Shown piece after piece: positions 7,023 to 12,596 of a DNA stretch of 12,596 nucleotides; within the stretch, counting starts at the first letter, position 1, and each line of letters starts with the position of its first letter. The notes beneath the pieces were generated by a model. That model was given only the letters and a program-made list of their open reading frames with translations, was not told the DNA's origin and did not search any database. The stretch is from Oscillibacter sp. UBA6647 (GTDB lineage Bacteria > Bacillota > Clostridia > Oscillospirales > Oscillospiraceae): positions 2,353 to 14,948 of the forward strand of contig DKLF01000079.1 of NCBI GenBank assembly GCA_002455655.1, given 5' to 3'. Both the position numbers and the translations under genes were made by a program.

Positions 7023-7792
7023 AAATCCCGATATTGGAAGTGTCATGTATCTCAAAAACATTTCGTCAGGCCAATTCATTGCCTGTTCAGGCGGTGCGGG
7101 ACGTTTCGCTGACAGTCGGTGAACACGAATGCGTCGGTTTGGTTGGGGAAAGCGGTTGCGGAAAATCCACACTGGCAAGGCTGATTACTCGTCTGGATAC
7201 GCCGGACAGCGGCTCCGTCGTACTATGCGGCGCGGATATTACACGCAGTACGGGGGCGGCCCTCAAACAAGCGTACCGCAATATGAAAATGATCTTTCAG
7301 GAACCGCGTTCTTCCTTTGACCCCAGATTGACACTGGGAGAGAGCATTCAGGACGCACTGAGGCCGATTCTTCCATCATCGCAGGCTCGCGCGGAAGAAT
7401 CCGAACGTCTCCTGATGGAAGTCGGTCTGGACGCCGGATTTACACGCGCATATCCGCGGGATGTCAGCGGTGGGGAATGCCAGCGCGCGGCAATTGCCCG
7501 CGCAATTGCGTCAAAGCCGCGGCTTCTGCTCTGCGACGAAGCTACCAGTGCGCTGGATGTTTCCGTACAGGCGCAGATTTTGCAGTTGCTCCGCAACCTT
7601 GGCACAAAAAACGGCATGTCGTTTCTGTTTATTTCCCATGACCTTGCTTTGGTCAGCAGCATCTGTCAGCGGGTATACGTCATGTACGGCAGTGAGATTG
7701 TGGAGCATGGCGCAACCAATCAAATCATCCAAGCGCCTCAGTCTGATTATACCCGCAGACTCATCGCATCTGCGATGACCATGGACAAATGA
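7019..7792 (+). CDS. nikE: Nickel/oligopeptide-type ABC transporter ATPase (NikE-like)
   Basis: Second ATPase of the importer, 257 residues. Walker A GESGCGKST at 43-51, Q-loop in MIFQEPRSSFDPR, signature VSGGECQR at 149-156, Walker B LLLCDE at 169-174 and H-loop His207 are all intact. It lacks the long Cys-containing C-terminal extension of its partner and ends soon after YTRRLIAS, as NikE-type subunits commonly do. ATG 7019 overlaps the nikD stop (ATGA) and has AAGGGG at 7006-7011; in-frame upstream starts such as 6923 would lie inside nikD and are rejected. It is the last gene of the operon. No clear intrinsic terminator follows. The alternative is a peptide importer ATPase, which sequence alone cannot exclude. 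Confidence 0.87.
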   Translation: MKIPILEVSCISKTFRQANSLPVQAVRDVSLTVGEHECVGLVGESGCGKSTLARLITRLDTPDSGSVVLCGADITRSTGAALKQAYRNMKMIFQEPRSSFDPRLTLGESIQDALRPILPSSQARAEESERLLMEVGLDAGFTRAYPRDVSGGECQRAAIARAIASKPRLLLCDEATSALDVSVQAQILQLLRNLGTKNGMSFLFISHDLALVSSICQRVYVMYGSEIVEHGATNQIIQAPQSDYTRRLIASAMTMDK

Positions 7793-7940
7793 AGAATAAC
7801 GACGGATAAAGGTCTTGCTTCCGCCTGAAAAGACAGGAGAAAGGGGAAATTTACGAAAGCGGCACGATGCTGAATCAGAAGCTATGGATAGCGCACAGTG
7901 GCGTTCAGTGATAACAACGGGATGTATCCACGACTTTGAA

Positions 7941-8048
7941 GGCTGATTTTCCCGCCGGAATTGCGGATAATATCTTGGGAACCTTGATTAAAACGGCATG
8001 CACGCTTGGGCGGCTGATTTTCCGTCCGAAGCTCGTTAATATTTTGCC
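7941..8048. repeat. Two degenerate copies of a ~37-base direct repeat
   Basis: Copy 1 is 7941-7978 and copy 2 is 8012-8048, 71 bases apart. Both begin with the identical GGCTGATTTTCC, then share a CCGGAA/CCGAA core and an AATATCTTG/AATATTTTG end, at roughly 70 percent by hand alignment with small gaps. This looks like a remnant of a dispersed intergenic repeat family, though only these copies are visible in the window. Confidence 0.5.
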
Positions 8049-8061
8049 TTGCAGGGCAAAA
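8042..8061. other. Small hairpin upstream of prfC
   Basis: TTTTGCC (8042-8048) and GGCAAAA (8055-8061) are perfectly complementary with a 6-base loop TTGCAG. It overlaps the end of the second repeat copy. Nothing T-rich follows, so it is not a terminator on the + strand; it may be part of the repeat element. Confidence 0.4.
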
Positions 8062-8106
8062 AGTCCGCCGGATGTTCTCCATATGTCGATTTAATCAGAG
8101 GTCCCC

Positions 8107-8135
8107 TTGCAAAGCACCCGGCGATGTGATAAATT
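8107..8135 (+). promoter_or_regulatory. prfC: Probable prfC promoter with extended -10
   Basis: TTGCAA (8107-8112), a 17-base spacer, and TAAATT (8130-8135) preceded by TGA (8127-8129) form a plausible sigma-A promoter with an extended -10 motif. Each hexamer matches consensus at four of six positions. Transcription from about 8142 would give a leader of about 35 bases. Confidence 0.45.
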
Positions 8136-8176
8136 AAAAAGGTTCATCAGATTCATAAGAACGAAGGAGTAACGCC

Positions 8177-9760
8177 ATGTCCGCCCTGAAAGACGAAATC
8201 TCCCGGCGCCGCACGTTTGCGATCATTTCGCATCCCGACGCCGGTAAAACCACCCTTACGGAAAAATTTCTGCTGTACGGCGGCGCCATTGCCCAGGCCG
8301 GTGAGGTGAAGGGCAAGCGGGCCAAGGCCGCCACCTCCGACTGGATGGAGATTGAGCGCCAGCGCGGCATCTCCGTCACCTCGTCGGTGATGCAGTTTCA
8401 GCACGGGGGCTATTGCATCAACATTCTGGATACCCCGGGCCATCAGGATTTCTCCGAGGATACCTACCGCACGCTGATGGCGGCGGATTCCGCCGTCATG
8501 GTCATCGACGGGGCCAAGGGTGTGGAACCGCAGACCCGCAAGCTTTTCCGCGTCTGCGCTCTGCGGAACATCCCCATTTTCACGTTCATCAACAAGATGG
8601 ACCGGGAGACGAAGGACCCTCTTGCACTGTGCGAAGAGGTGGAGCGAGAGCTTGGCATCGACACCTATCCGGTCAACTGGCCCATCGGCTGCGGCAGAGA
8701 GTTTGCCGGGGTCTATGACCGGGAGCGGAGCCGCATCCTCTTTTTTCAGGGCGAGGGCCACGGGAAAAAGGCGGAGGCCACCGAGGTGGATTTGGACGAC
8801 CCGAAGGTAGGGGAGCTGATCGGCGAAAGACGCTGGAGCACCCTGCGGGACGAGGTGGAGCTGCTGGGTGCGGGCCGGGAATTTGATATGGAAGCCGTCC
8901 GCGCCGGAAAGCTCAGCCCCGTGTTTTTCGGGTCTGCGTTGATCAACTTTGGCGTGGAGCCTTTTCTGGCGGAGTTTCTGCGCATGACCACCCCGCCCCT
9001 GAGCCGCACGGCGGACTGCGGCGAGGTGGACGCGTTTTCCCCTGATTTTTCCGCCTTTGTCTTCAAGATTCAGGCCAACATGAACAAGGCCCACCGGGAC
9101 CGGCTTGCCTTTATGCGTATTTGTTCCGGAAAGTTTGAGCGGGACGCGGAGGTCTATCACATGCAGACCGGCAAGAAAATGCGCCTCAGCCAGCCCCAGA
9201 CCATGATGGCAGCCGAGCGGGAGATTGTGGAGGAGGCCTACGCGGGCGACATCATCGGCGTGTTCGACCCCGGCATTTTTTCCATCGGAGACACCATTAC
9301 CGTGCCGGGAAAAAAGTTTCATTTCTCCGGTATTCCCACCTTCGAGCCGGAGCATTTCATGCGGGTCAGTCCCAAGGACACCATGAAGCGCAAGCAGTTC
9401 ATCAAGGGCACGGAGCAGATTGCGCAGGAGGGCGCCATCCAGATATTCAAGGTCCCGGGCGCGGGCATGGAGGAGGTCATTGTGGGCGTGGTGGGCACGC
9501 TGCAATTCGACGTGTTCGAGTACCGCATGAGAAACGAATACGGTGTGGAGCTGTATATGTACGGTCTGCCCTACGAGCACTTGCGCCGCATCTCCGCCAG
9601 CCCCGTGGAGGACCCGAAGGAACTGACGCTGTGCATGGGCGCGGAGGTGCTGGAGGATTTCCGGGGCAGGCATCTCATCGCCTTCGGCGGGGAGTGGTCC
9701 GTGGGCTTTTTGCTCAAGCACAACCCGGGACTGGAGCTGTCCGAATCCGTTTCGGTGTAA
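8177..9760 (+). CDS. prfC: Peptide chain release factor 3 (RF3)
   Basis: Ribosome-associated GTPase, 527 residues, the usual RF3 length. It removes RF1/RF2 from the ribosome after termination. The N-terminal translational-GTPase domain shows G1 SHPDAGKTT (18-26), a switch I region ending ERQRGISVTSS (60-70), G3 DTPGHQDFSEDTYRTL (from 85), and G4 NKMD (139-142). The GHQDFSEDTYR sequence and SDWMEIERQRGISV are characteristic of RF3 rather than EF-G. Domain II includes FKIQANMNKAHRDR, and the C-terminal domain includes VVGTLQFDVFEYR. ATG 8177 follows AAGGAG (8164-8169) by 7 bases. It seems to be a single-gene transcript, with a promoter just upstream and a strong terminator downstream before selD. 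GC content is visibly higher than in the nik genes. Identification is very confident. Confidence 0.97.
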   Translation: MSALKDEISRRRTFAIISHPDAGKTTLTEKFLLYGGAIAQAGEVKGKRAKAATSDWMEIERQRGISVTSSVMQFQHGGYCINILDTPGHQDFSEDTYRTLMAADSAVMVIDGAKGVEPQTRKLFRVCALRNIPIFTFINKMDRETKDPLALCEEVERELGIDTYPVNWPIGCGREFAGVYDRERSRILFFQGEGHGKKAEATEVDLDDPKVGELIGERRWSTLRDEVELLGAGREFDMEAVRAGKLSPVFFGSALINFGVEPFLAEFLRMTTPPLSRTADCGEVDAFSPDFSAFVFKIQANMNKAHRDRLAFMRICSGKFERDAEVYHMQTGKKMRLSQPQTMMAAEREIVEEAYAGDIIGVFDPGIFSIGDTITVPGKKFHFSGIPTFEPEHFMRVSPKDTMKRKQFIKGTEQIAQEGAIQIFKVPGAGMEEVIVGVVGTLQFDVFEYRMRNEYGVELYMYGLPYEHLRRISASPVEDPKELTLCMGAEVLEDFRGRHLIAFGGEWSVGFLLKHNPGLELSESVSV

Positions 9761-9895
9761 GAGCGGCGAGGAAATTTGCCGTAAAGCGTTGCGCCGCAGG
9801 CAAAATTGTTGCACAGCGGGCGGAAAACGTTCCTTGTGGGGCGGTGGAACCGACTGTATGTGATTTGCCAAAATTTAATTTTTCCGGAATAAAAT

Positions 9896-9936
9896 GCGCG
9901 GGAGAGACTGAAAAATGTTTCTCCCGCGCGTTTTTT
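9896..9936 (+). terminator. Strong intrinsic terminator after prfC
   Basis: GCGCGGGAGAGAC (9896-9908) pairs with 9917-9929 in a 13-bp stem with one G-T wobble and an 8-base loop, followed by G and six T (9931-9936). It lies 136 bases after the prfC stop and 49 bases before the selD -35 box, separating the two units. Confidence 0.92.
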
Positions 9937-9984
9937 GCGCAGTCATTTCTTGTGTTTTCTACGCTGCTGCCCGTCCGTCATCCG

Positions 9985-10013
9985 TTGACAGCGGGCGGGG
10001 CGCATGGTATGTT
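9985..10013 (+). promoter_or_regulatory. selD: Sigma-A promoter of the sel operon
   Basis: A perfect TTGACA (9985-9990), a 17-base spacer and TATGTT (10008-10013, four of six consensus bases) sit just after the prfC terminator. A start near 10020 gives a leader of about 40 bases before selD. This is the best promoter in the window. Confidence 0.7.
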
Positions 10014-10027
10014 GAGAGCAAACGGGA

Positions 10028-10045
10028 CGGCTTTTTTGGAAGCCG
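10028..10045 (+). other. Hairpin in the selD leader
   Basis: CGGCTT (10028-10033) and AAGCCG (10040-10045) form a 6-bp stem with loop TTTTGG, ending at the GGGAAAGGGG ribosome binding site of selD. It could affect translation or mRNA stability; the role is unknown. Confidence 0.35.
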
Positions 10046-10061
10046 GGAAAGGGGCGTATCC

Positions 10062-11102
10062 ATGGAAGAACAGAATGTCAAGCTGACAAAGCTGGCAAAA
10101 TGCGCCGGGTGCGGCGCGAAGGTGGGCGCGGGGGTGCTGAGCCAGTTGCTGGAGGGCATCCGGGTCCACAGCGACCCCAATCTGCTGGTGGGCTTTGATA
10201 AAAGTGATGACGCGTCGGTTTACAAGGTCAGCGACGAGCTTGCTCTGGTACAGACGGTTGACTTTTTTCCGCCCATTGCGGACGACCCCTATCTCTTTGG
10301 CCAGATCGCGGCCACCAACGCCCTGTCCGACGTGTACGCCATGGGCGGAGAACCCAAGCTGTGCCTGAATATCATGGCCGTGCCTGAGTCCATGCCAAAA
10401 GAAGCGGTGCACCAAATGCTTCGGGGTGGGTATGACAAGGTGTACGAGGCGGGGGCGCTCATCACCGGGGGCCACAGCATTTTGGACGACGAGCCGAAAT
10501 ACGGTCTGTGCGTCACCGGCTTTGTCCATCCCGACAAGGTTCTCACCAATTCGGGGGCGAAGCCCGGAGACGTGCTGCTTTTGACCAAGCCCATCGGCAT
10601 CGGCGTGCTGTCCACGGCCCAGAAAGCGGAGATGCTCTCCTCTGAGGGGGCGGAGCTGATGTACCGGCTGATGACTACCTTGAACCGCTCCGCCCGGGAC
10701 GCCATGGTGAAGTACCGCGTCCACGCCTGCACCGATATCACCGGCTTCGGACTGCTGGGCCACGGCTTTGAAATGGCGCAGGGCAGCGACGTAACCTTGA
10801 CCATAGACGTAGGGGCGATCGACCTGATTCCCGAGGCGCTGGAACTTGCAAAAATGGGGATTCTTCCCGCCGGAATGTATCGCAACCGCACCTTTGCCGA
10901 GCCGGGGGTGGACGTGGGCGACACAGAGCTTGCCAAGCAGGACCTGCTGTTCGACCCACAGACCGCCGGGGGCTTGCTGATTGCCGTGGCGGCGGAGGAC
11001 GCGGACGCGCTGTTTGCGGAACTGAAAGACTGCGTCCCCAGTGCCCAGCGGATCGGCATTGTCGAACCCTATACCGGAGAAAAGCGCATCAGGCTGCGCT
11101 GA
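10062..11102 (+). CDS. selD: Selenide, water dikinase (selenophosphate synthetase)
   Basis: SelD makes selenophosphate from selenide and ATP, the selenium donor for selenocysteine. The protein is 346 residues, typical for the family. The N-terminal catalytic motif reads AGCGAK, placing Cys17 and Lys20 exactly at the E. coli SelD catalytic positions; the second cysteine of the E. coli motif (Cys19) is Ala here. The enzyme is therefore a Cys form, with no in-frame UGA. Further hallmarks are GFDKSDDASVY, the metal/ATP-binding TVDFFPPIADDPYLFGQIAA, NALSDVYAMGG, TGGHSI, TKPIGIGVL, DITGFGLLGH and DPQTAGGLL. ATG 10062 is chosen because GGGAAAGGGG (10045-10054) precedes it by 7 bases and because the protein then aligns with the family; an upstream in-frame ATG at 9915 lies inside the terminator hairpin. 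First gene of the selD-selA-selB unit. Identification is very confident. Confidence 0.97.
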   Translation: MEEQNVKLTKLAKCAGCGAKVGAGVLSQLLEGIRVHSDPNLLVGFDKSDDASVYKVSDELALVQTVDFFPPIADDPYLFGQIAATNALSDVYAMGGEPKLCLNIMAVPESMPKEAVHQMLRGGYDKVYEAGALITGGHSILDDEPKYGLCVTGFVHPDKVLTNSGAKPGDVLLLTKPIGIGVLSTAQKAEMLSSEGAELMYRLMTTLNRSARDAMVKYRVHACTDITGFGLLGHGFEMAQGSDVTLTIDVGAIDLIPEALELAKMGILPAGMYRNRTFAEPGVDVGDTELAKQDLLFDPQTAGGLLIAVAAEDADALFAELKDCVPSAQRIGIVEPYTGEKRIRLR

Positions 11103-11138
11103 AATCCGCCCGACGGGGCATGCTTGCGAAAAATGTGC

Positions 11139-11161
11139 GCTCCCCCAAAAGGGAGGGGAGC
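11139..11161 (+). other. Intercistronic hairpin just upstream of the selA ribosome binding site
   Basis: GCTCCCC (11139-11145) pairs perfectly with GGGGAGC (11155-11161). An alternative register pairs CTCCC (11140-11144) with GGGAG (11151-11155). It ends one base before GGAGGGGGT (11162-11170), the selA ribosome binding site, whose G run could also pair with the same C run. It may tune selA translation; there is no T tract. Confidence 0.4.
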
Positions 11162-11177
11162 GGAGGGGGTGCGTGAC

Positions 11178-12557
11178 ATGAATCAGGAATACCTGCGGGC
11201 CATTCCCAAGGTGGACGAGCTTTTAAGGGAGCCGTTTGTGCAGGCTTTGGCGGAAAGATACTCCGCCCGGACGGCGACGGACGCGGTCCGCGCCGTGCTG
11301 GAGGACCTTCGGCGGGAGCTGCTGTCTGGCGGGCGGGACACGCCGCCGGACAAAGCGGCGCTGTGCGCGGCGGTGGAGGCGGTTGCCCGGCAGGCGGCGC
11401 TGCCGTCTTTGCGTAGCGTGATCAACGGCACCGGCGTTGTATTGCATACGAACATGGGCCGGGCGTGTATGTCGGAGCGGGCGGCAGAGGCGGCCGGAAA
11501 CGTTGCCCGGAGCTATAACACGCTGGAATACGACGTGGAGGGCGGCTGCCGGGGGCATCGCTGCGCCCATGTGGAGGGACTTTTGACCCGCCTTACCGGC
11601 GCGGAAAGTGCTCTTGTGGTGAACAACAACGCAGCCGCGGTGCTGCTGATTCTCTCCGCCATGGCGGAGGGGGGAGAGGTGGTCGTCTCCCGGGGCGAGC
11701 TGGTGGAAATTGGCGGTTCCTTCCGGGTTCCGGAAATTATGGAGACCTGTGGCGCCCGGTTGCGGGAAGTGGGGACCACCAACAAAACCCGTCTTGGGGA
11801 TTACGAAAAAGCCATCGGCCCGGACACCCGGGCACTGATGAAGGTCCACACCAGCAATTTTCGGGTGGTGGGATTTACTCAAGCTGTGCCCCCGGCGGAG
11901 CTGGCGGCGCTTGGCCGCAGCCGGGGCCTTCCGGTCATCGAGGACTTGGGCAGCGGATCGCTGGTGAATCTGGCGCGGCTGGGCCTGCGGGACGAGCCAA
12001 CGGTGCAGGAATCCGTGGCGGCGGGAATGGACGTGGTCTCCTTTTCCGGGGATAAGCTTCTGGGCGGACCCCAGGCGGGAATTATCGTGGGGCGGGAGGA
12101 ATTTCTCTCGCTTCTGCGGGAACATCCCATCTACCGGGCGGTGCGTGTGGATAAAATGACTCTGGCGGCGCTGGAAGCCACCCTACGTGCTTATGTGGAG
12201 GAAACGGCGGAAACGGAACTGCCCACTCTCGCCATGCTGGCACAATCGCCGGAAATGCTGCGGATGCGCGCCCAGCGGCTGTGCGCGCTGGCGCGGGAAG
12301 CAGGCGTGGACGCGGAGGTGGTTCCTGAAGAGGATCAGGTGGGCGGGGGCAGCGTCCCCACCCAGACGCTGCCGAGCTTTGCTGTGGCGGTGATGCCGGG
12401 GCGGGGCGGCGTGGACGCGCTGGAAGCCGCCATGCGATTGCGGGAGCGGCCCATCATCGGCCGGGTGGCCCATGATCGTTATTTGCTGGACGCACGGACG
12501 CTGCGGGAGGACGAGTTTTCCTGCATTGTGGATGCGCTGAGGGAGTGCTTGCAATGA
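11178..12557 (+). CDS. selA: L-seryl-tRNA(Sec) selenium transferase
   Basis: SelA is a PLP-dependent cytoplasmic enzyme that converts Ser-tRNA(Sec) to Sec-tRNA(Sec) using selenophosphate. At 459 residues it is the normal length. The N-terminal tRNA-binding region (AIPKVDELL at 8-16) is followed by the fold-type I core: VINGTGVVLHTNMGRA (81-96), YNTLEYDVEGGCRGHR (113-128), VNNNAAAVLLIL (148-159), SRGELVEIGGSFRVPEIM (171-188), KVHTSNFRVVGFT (222-234), the DLGSGS motif (256-261) and SFSGDKLLGGPQAG with the PLP lysine at Lys293, matching E. coli Lys295. ATG 11178 is chosen because GGAGGGGGT (11162-11170) lies 7 bases upstream; the in-frame ATG 11124 would add 18 non-conserved residues. It is 75 bases after selD and overlaps selB by ATGA. 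Identification is very confident. Confidence 0.97.
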   Translation: MNQEYLRAIPKVDELLREPFVQALAERYSARTATDAVRAVLEDLRRELLSGGRDTPPDKAALCAAVEAVARQAALPSLRSVINGTGVVLHTNMGRACMSERAAEAAGNVARSYNTLEYDVEGGCRGHRCAHVEGLLTRLTGAESALVVNNNAAAVLLILSAMAEGGEVVVSRGELVEIGGSFRVPEIMETCGARLREVGTTNKTRLGDYEKAIGPDTRALMKVHTSNFRVVGFTQAVPPAELAALGRSRGLPVIEDLGSGSLVNLARLGLRDEPTVQESVAAGMDVVSFSGDKLLGGPQAGIIVGREEFLSLLREHPIYRAVRVDKMTLAALEATLRAYVEETAETELPTLAMLAQSPEMLRMRAQRLCALAREAGVDAEVVPEEDQVGGGSVPTQTLPSFAVAVMPGRGGVDALEAAMRLRERPIIGRVAHDRYLLDARTLREDEFSCIVDALRECLQ

Positions 12558-12589
12558 AGCATGTGATTATCGGCACCGCGGGCCATGTG
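12554..12589 (+). CDS. selB: Selenocysteine-specific elongation factor SelB (N-terminal fragment)
   Basis: Twelve codons from ATG 12554 read MKHVIIGTAGHV, the start of the SelB GTPase, where family members continue into the P-loop DHGKT. The ATG overlaps the selA stop (ATGA), the standard selA-selB junction, so translation is coupled. The gene is cut by the end of the contig. The last seven bases (12590-12596) do not continue the P-loop and are best read as adapter. SelB carries Sec-tRNA(Sec) to UGA codons marked by a SECIS element. Confidence 0.85.
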
Positions 12590-12596
12590 AGATCGG
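12590..12596. other. Probable sequencing-adapter remnant at the contig end
   Basis: The final bases AGATCGG equal the first seven bases of the Illumina adapter AGATCGGAAGAGC. They replace the expected selB P-loop codons for Asp-His-Gly immediately after GHV. The match begins exactly at the point of disagreement with the family, so an artefact is far more likely than real sequence. Confidence 0.8.

Larger units (their letters stand above)
7793..8176. other. 384-base intergenic region between nikE and prfC
   Basis: No convincing gene was found here on either strand. It contains a degenerate direct repeat (7941-7978 and 8012-8048), a 7-bp hairpin (8042-8061) and the likely prfC promoter (8107-8135). 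A 66-codon minus-strand frame (7882-8082) is made largely of the repeat copies and shows no recognisable protein features. An imperfect stem at 7818-7843 follows nikE but lacks a T tract. Confidence 0.7.

Noticed and set aside
7818..7843. Stem CTTCCGCCTG / CAGGAGAAAG after nikE as operon terminator
   Set aside because: Two mismatches in ten pairs and no T tract after it, only GGGGAAATTT.
7882..8082. 66-codon minus-strand frame in the nikE-prfC gap
   Set aside because: Consists mostly of the two repeat copies read in reverse; no recognisable features, so treated as repeat DNA.
8153..9871. 572-codon open frame on the minus strand opposite prfC
   Set aside because: It mirrors a GC-rich, well-identified gene, shows no recognisable protein motifs and extends into the terminator side; it is an antisense shadow.
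9761..9895. selC (tRNA-Sec) gene between prfC and selD
   Set aside because: No cloverleaf with the long variable arm or T-loop GTTCRA pattern is visible; only a weak TTTGCC/GGCAAA pairing.
10062..11102. SelD as a selenoprotein
   Set aside because: The catalytic position is Cys17 and the frame has no internal TGA.

Overview
The window looks like one complete contig of a Gram-positive anaerobe, most likely a gut Clostridia member near Oscillospiraceae (inference from moderately high GC, strong GGAGG-type ribosome binding sites, sigma-A promoters and gene content; no rRNA is present to confirm it). Every gene lies on the + strand. Both ends look like assembly ends. The left edge breaks inside a His/Asp/Glu low-complexity repeat. 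The right edge ends in AGATCGG, the first seven bases of the common Illumina adapter, exactly where the selB reading frame stops matching its family.

Left part (1-7792), nickel biology. It begins with the 3' part of larC, the nickel insertase that makes the nickel-pincer nucleotide cofactor of lactate racemase-type enzymes. After a gap with a promoter-like site and a palindrome comes a tight five-gene ABC importer of the nickel/dipeptide family, in the order permease B, permease C, binding lipoprotein A, ATPase D, ATPase E. The first gene of this operon is an unusual 498-residue protein made of two tandem SAM-dependent methyltransferase domains. Its position suggests it makes or modifies a small ligand used by the importer, but the substrate cannot be read from the sequence. 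The permease C frame runs 107 bases into the binding-protein gene, which is either a real overlap or a one-base indel.

Middle (7793-8176): 384 bases without a convincing gene, containing two degenerate copies of a roughly 37-base repeat, a small hairpin, and a likely promoter for prfC.

Right part (8177-12596), translation and selenium. prfC (release factor 3) ends at a strong intrinsic terminator. A very good promoter then drives selD (selenophosphate synthetase), selA (selenocysteine synthase) and the first codons of selB (Sec-specific elongation factor), the classical bacterial selenocysteine operon. The organism therefore probably makes selenoproteins and uses nickel enzymes. The left and right parts also differ visibly in base composition.
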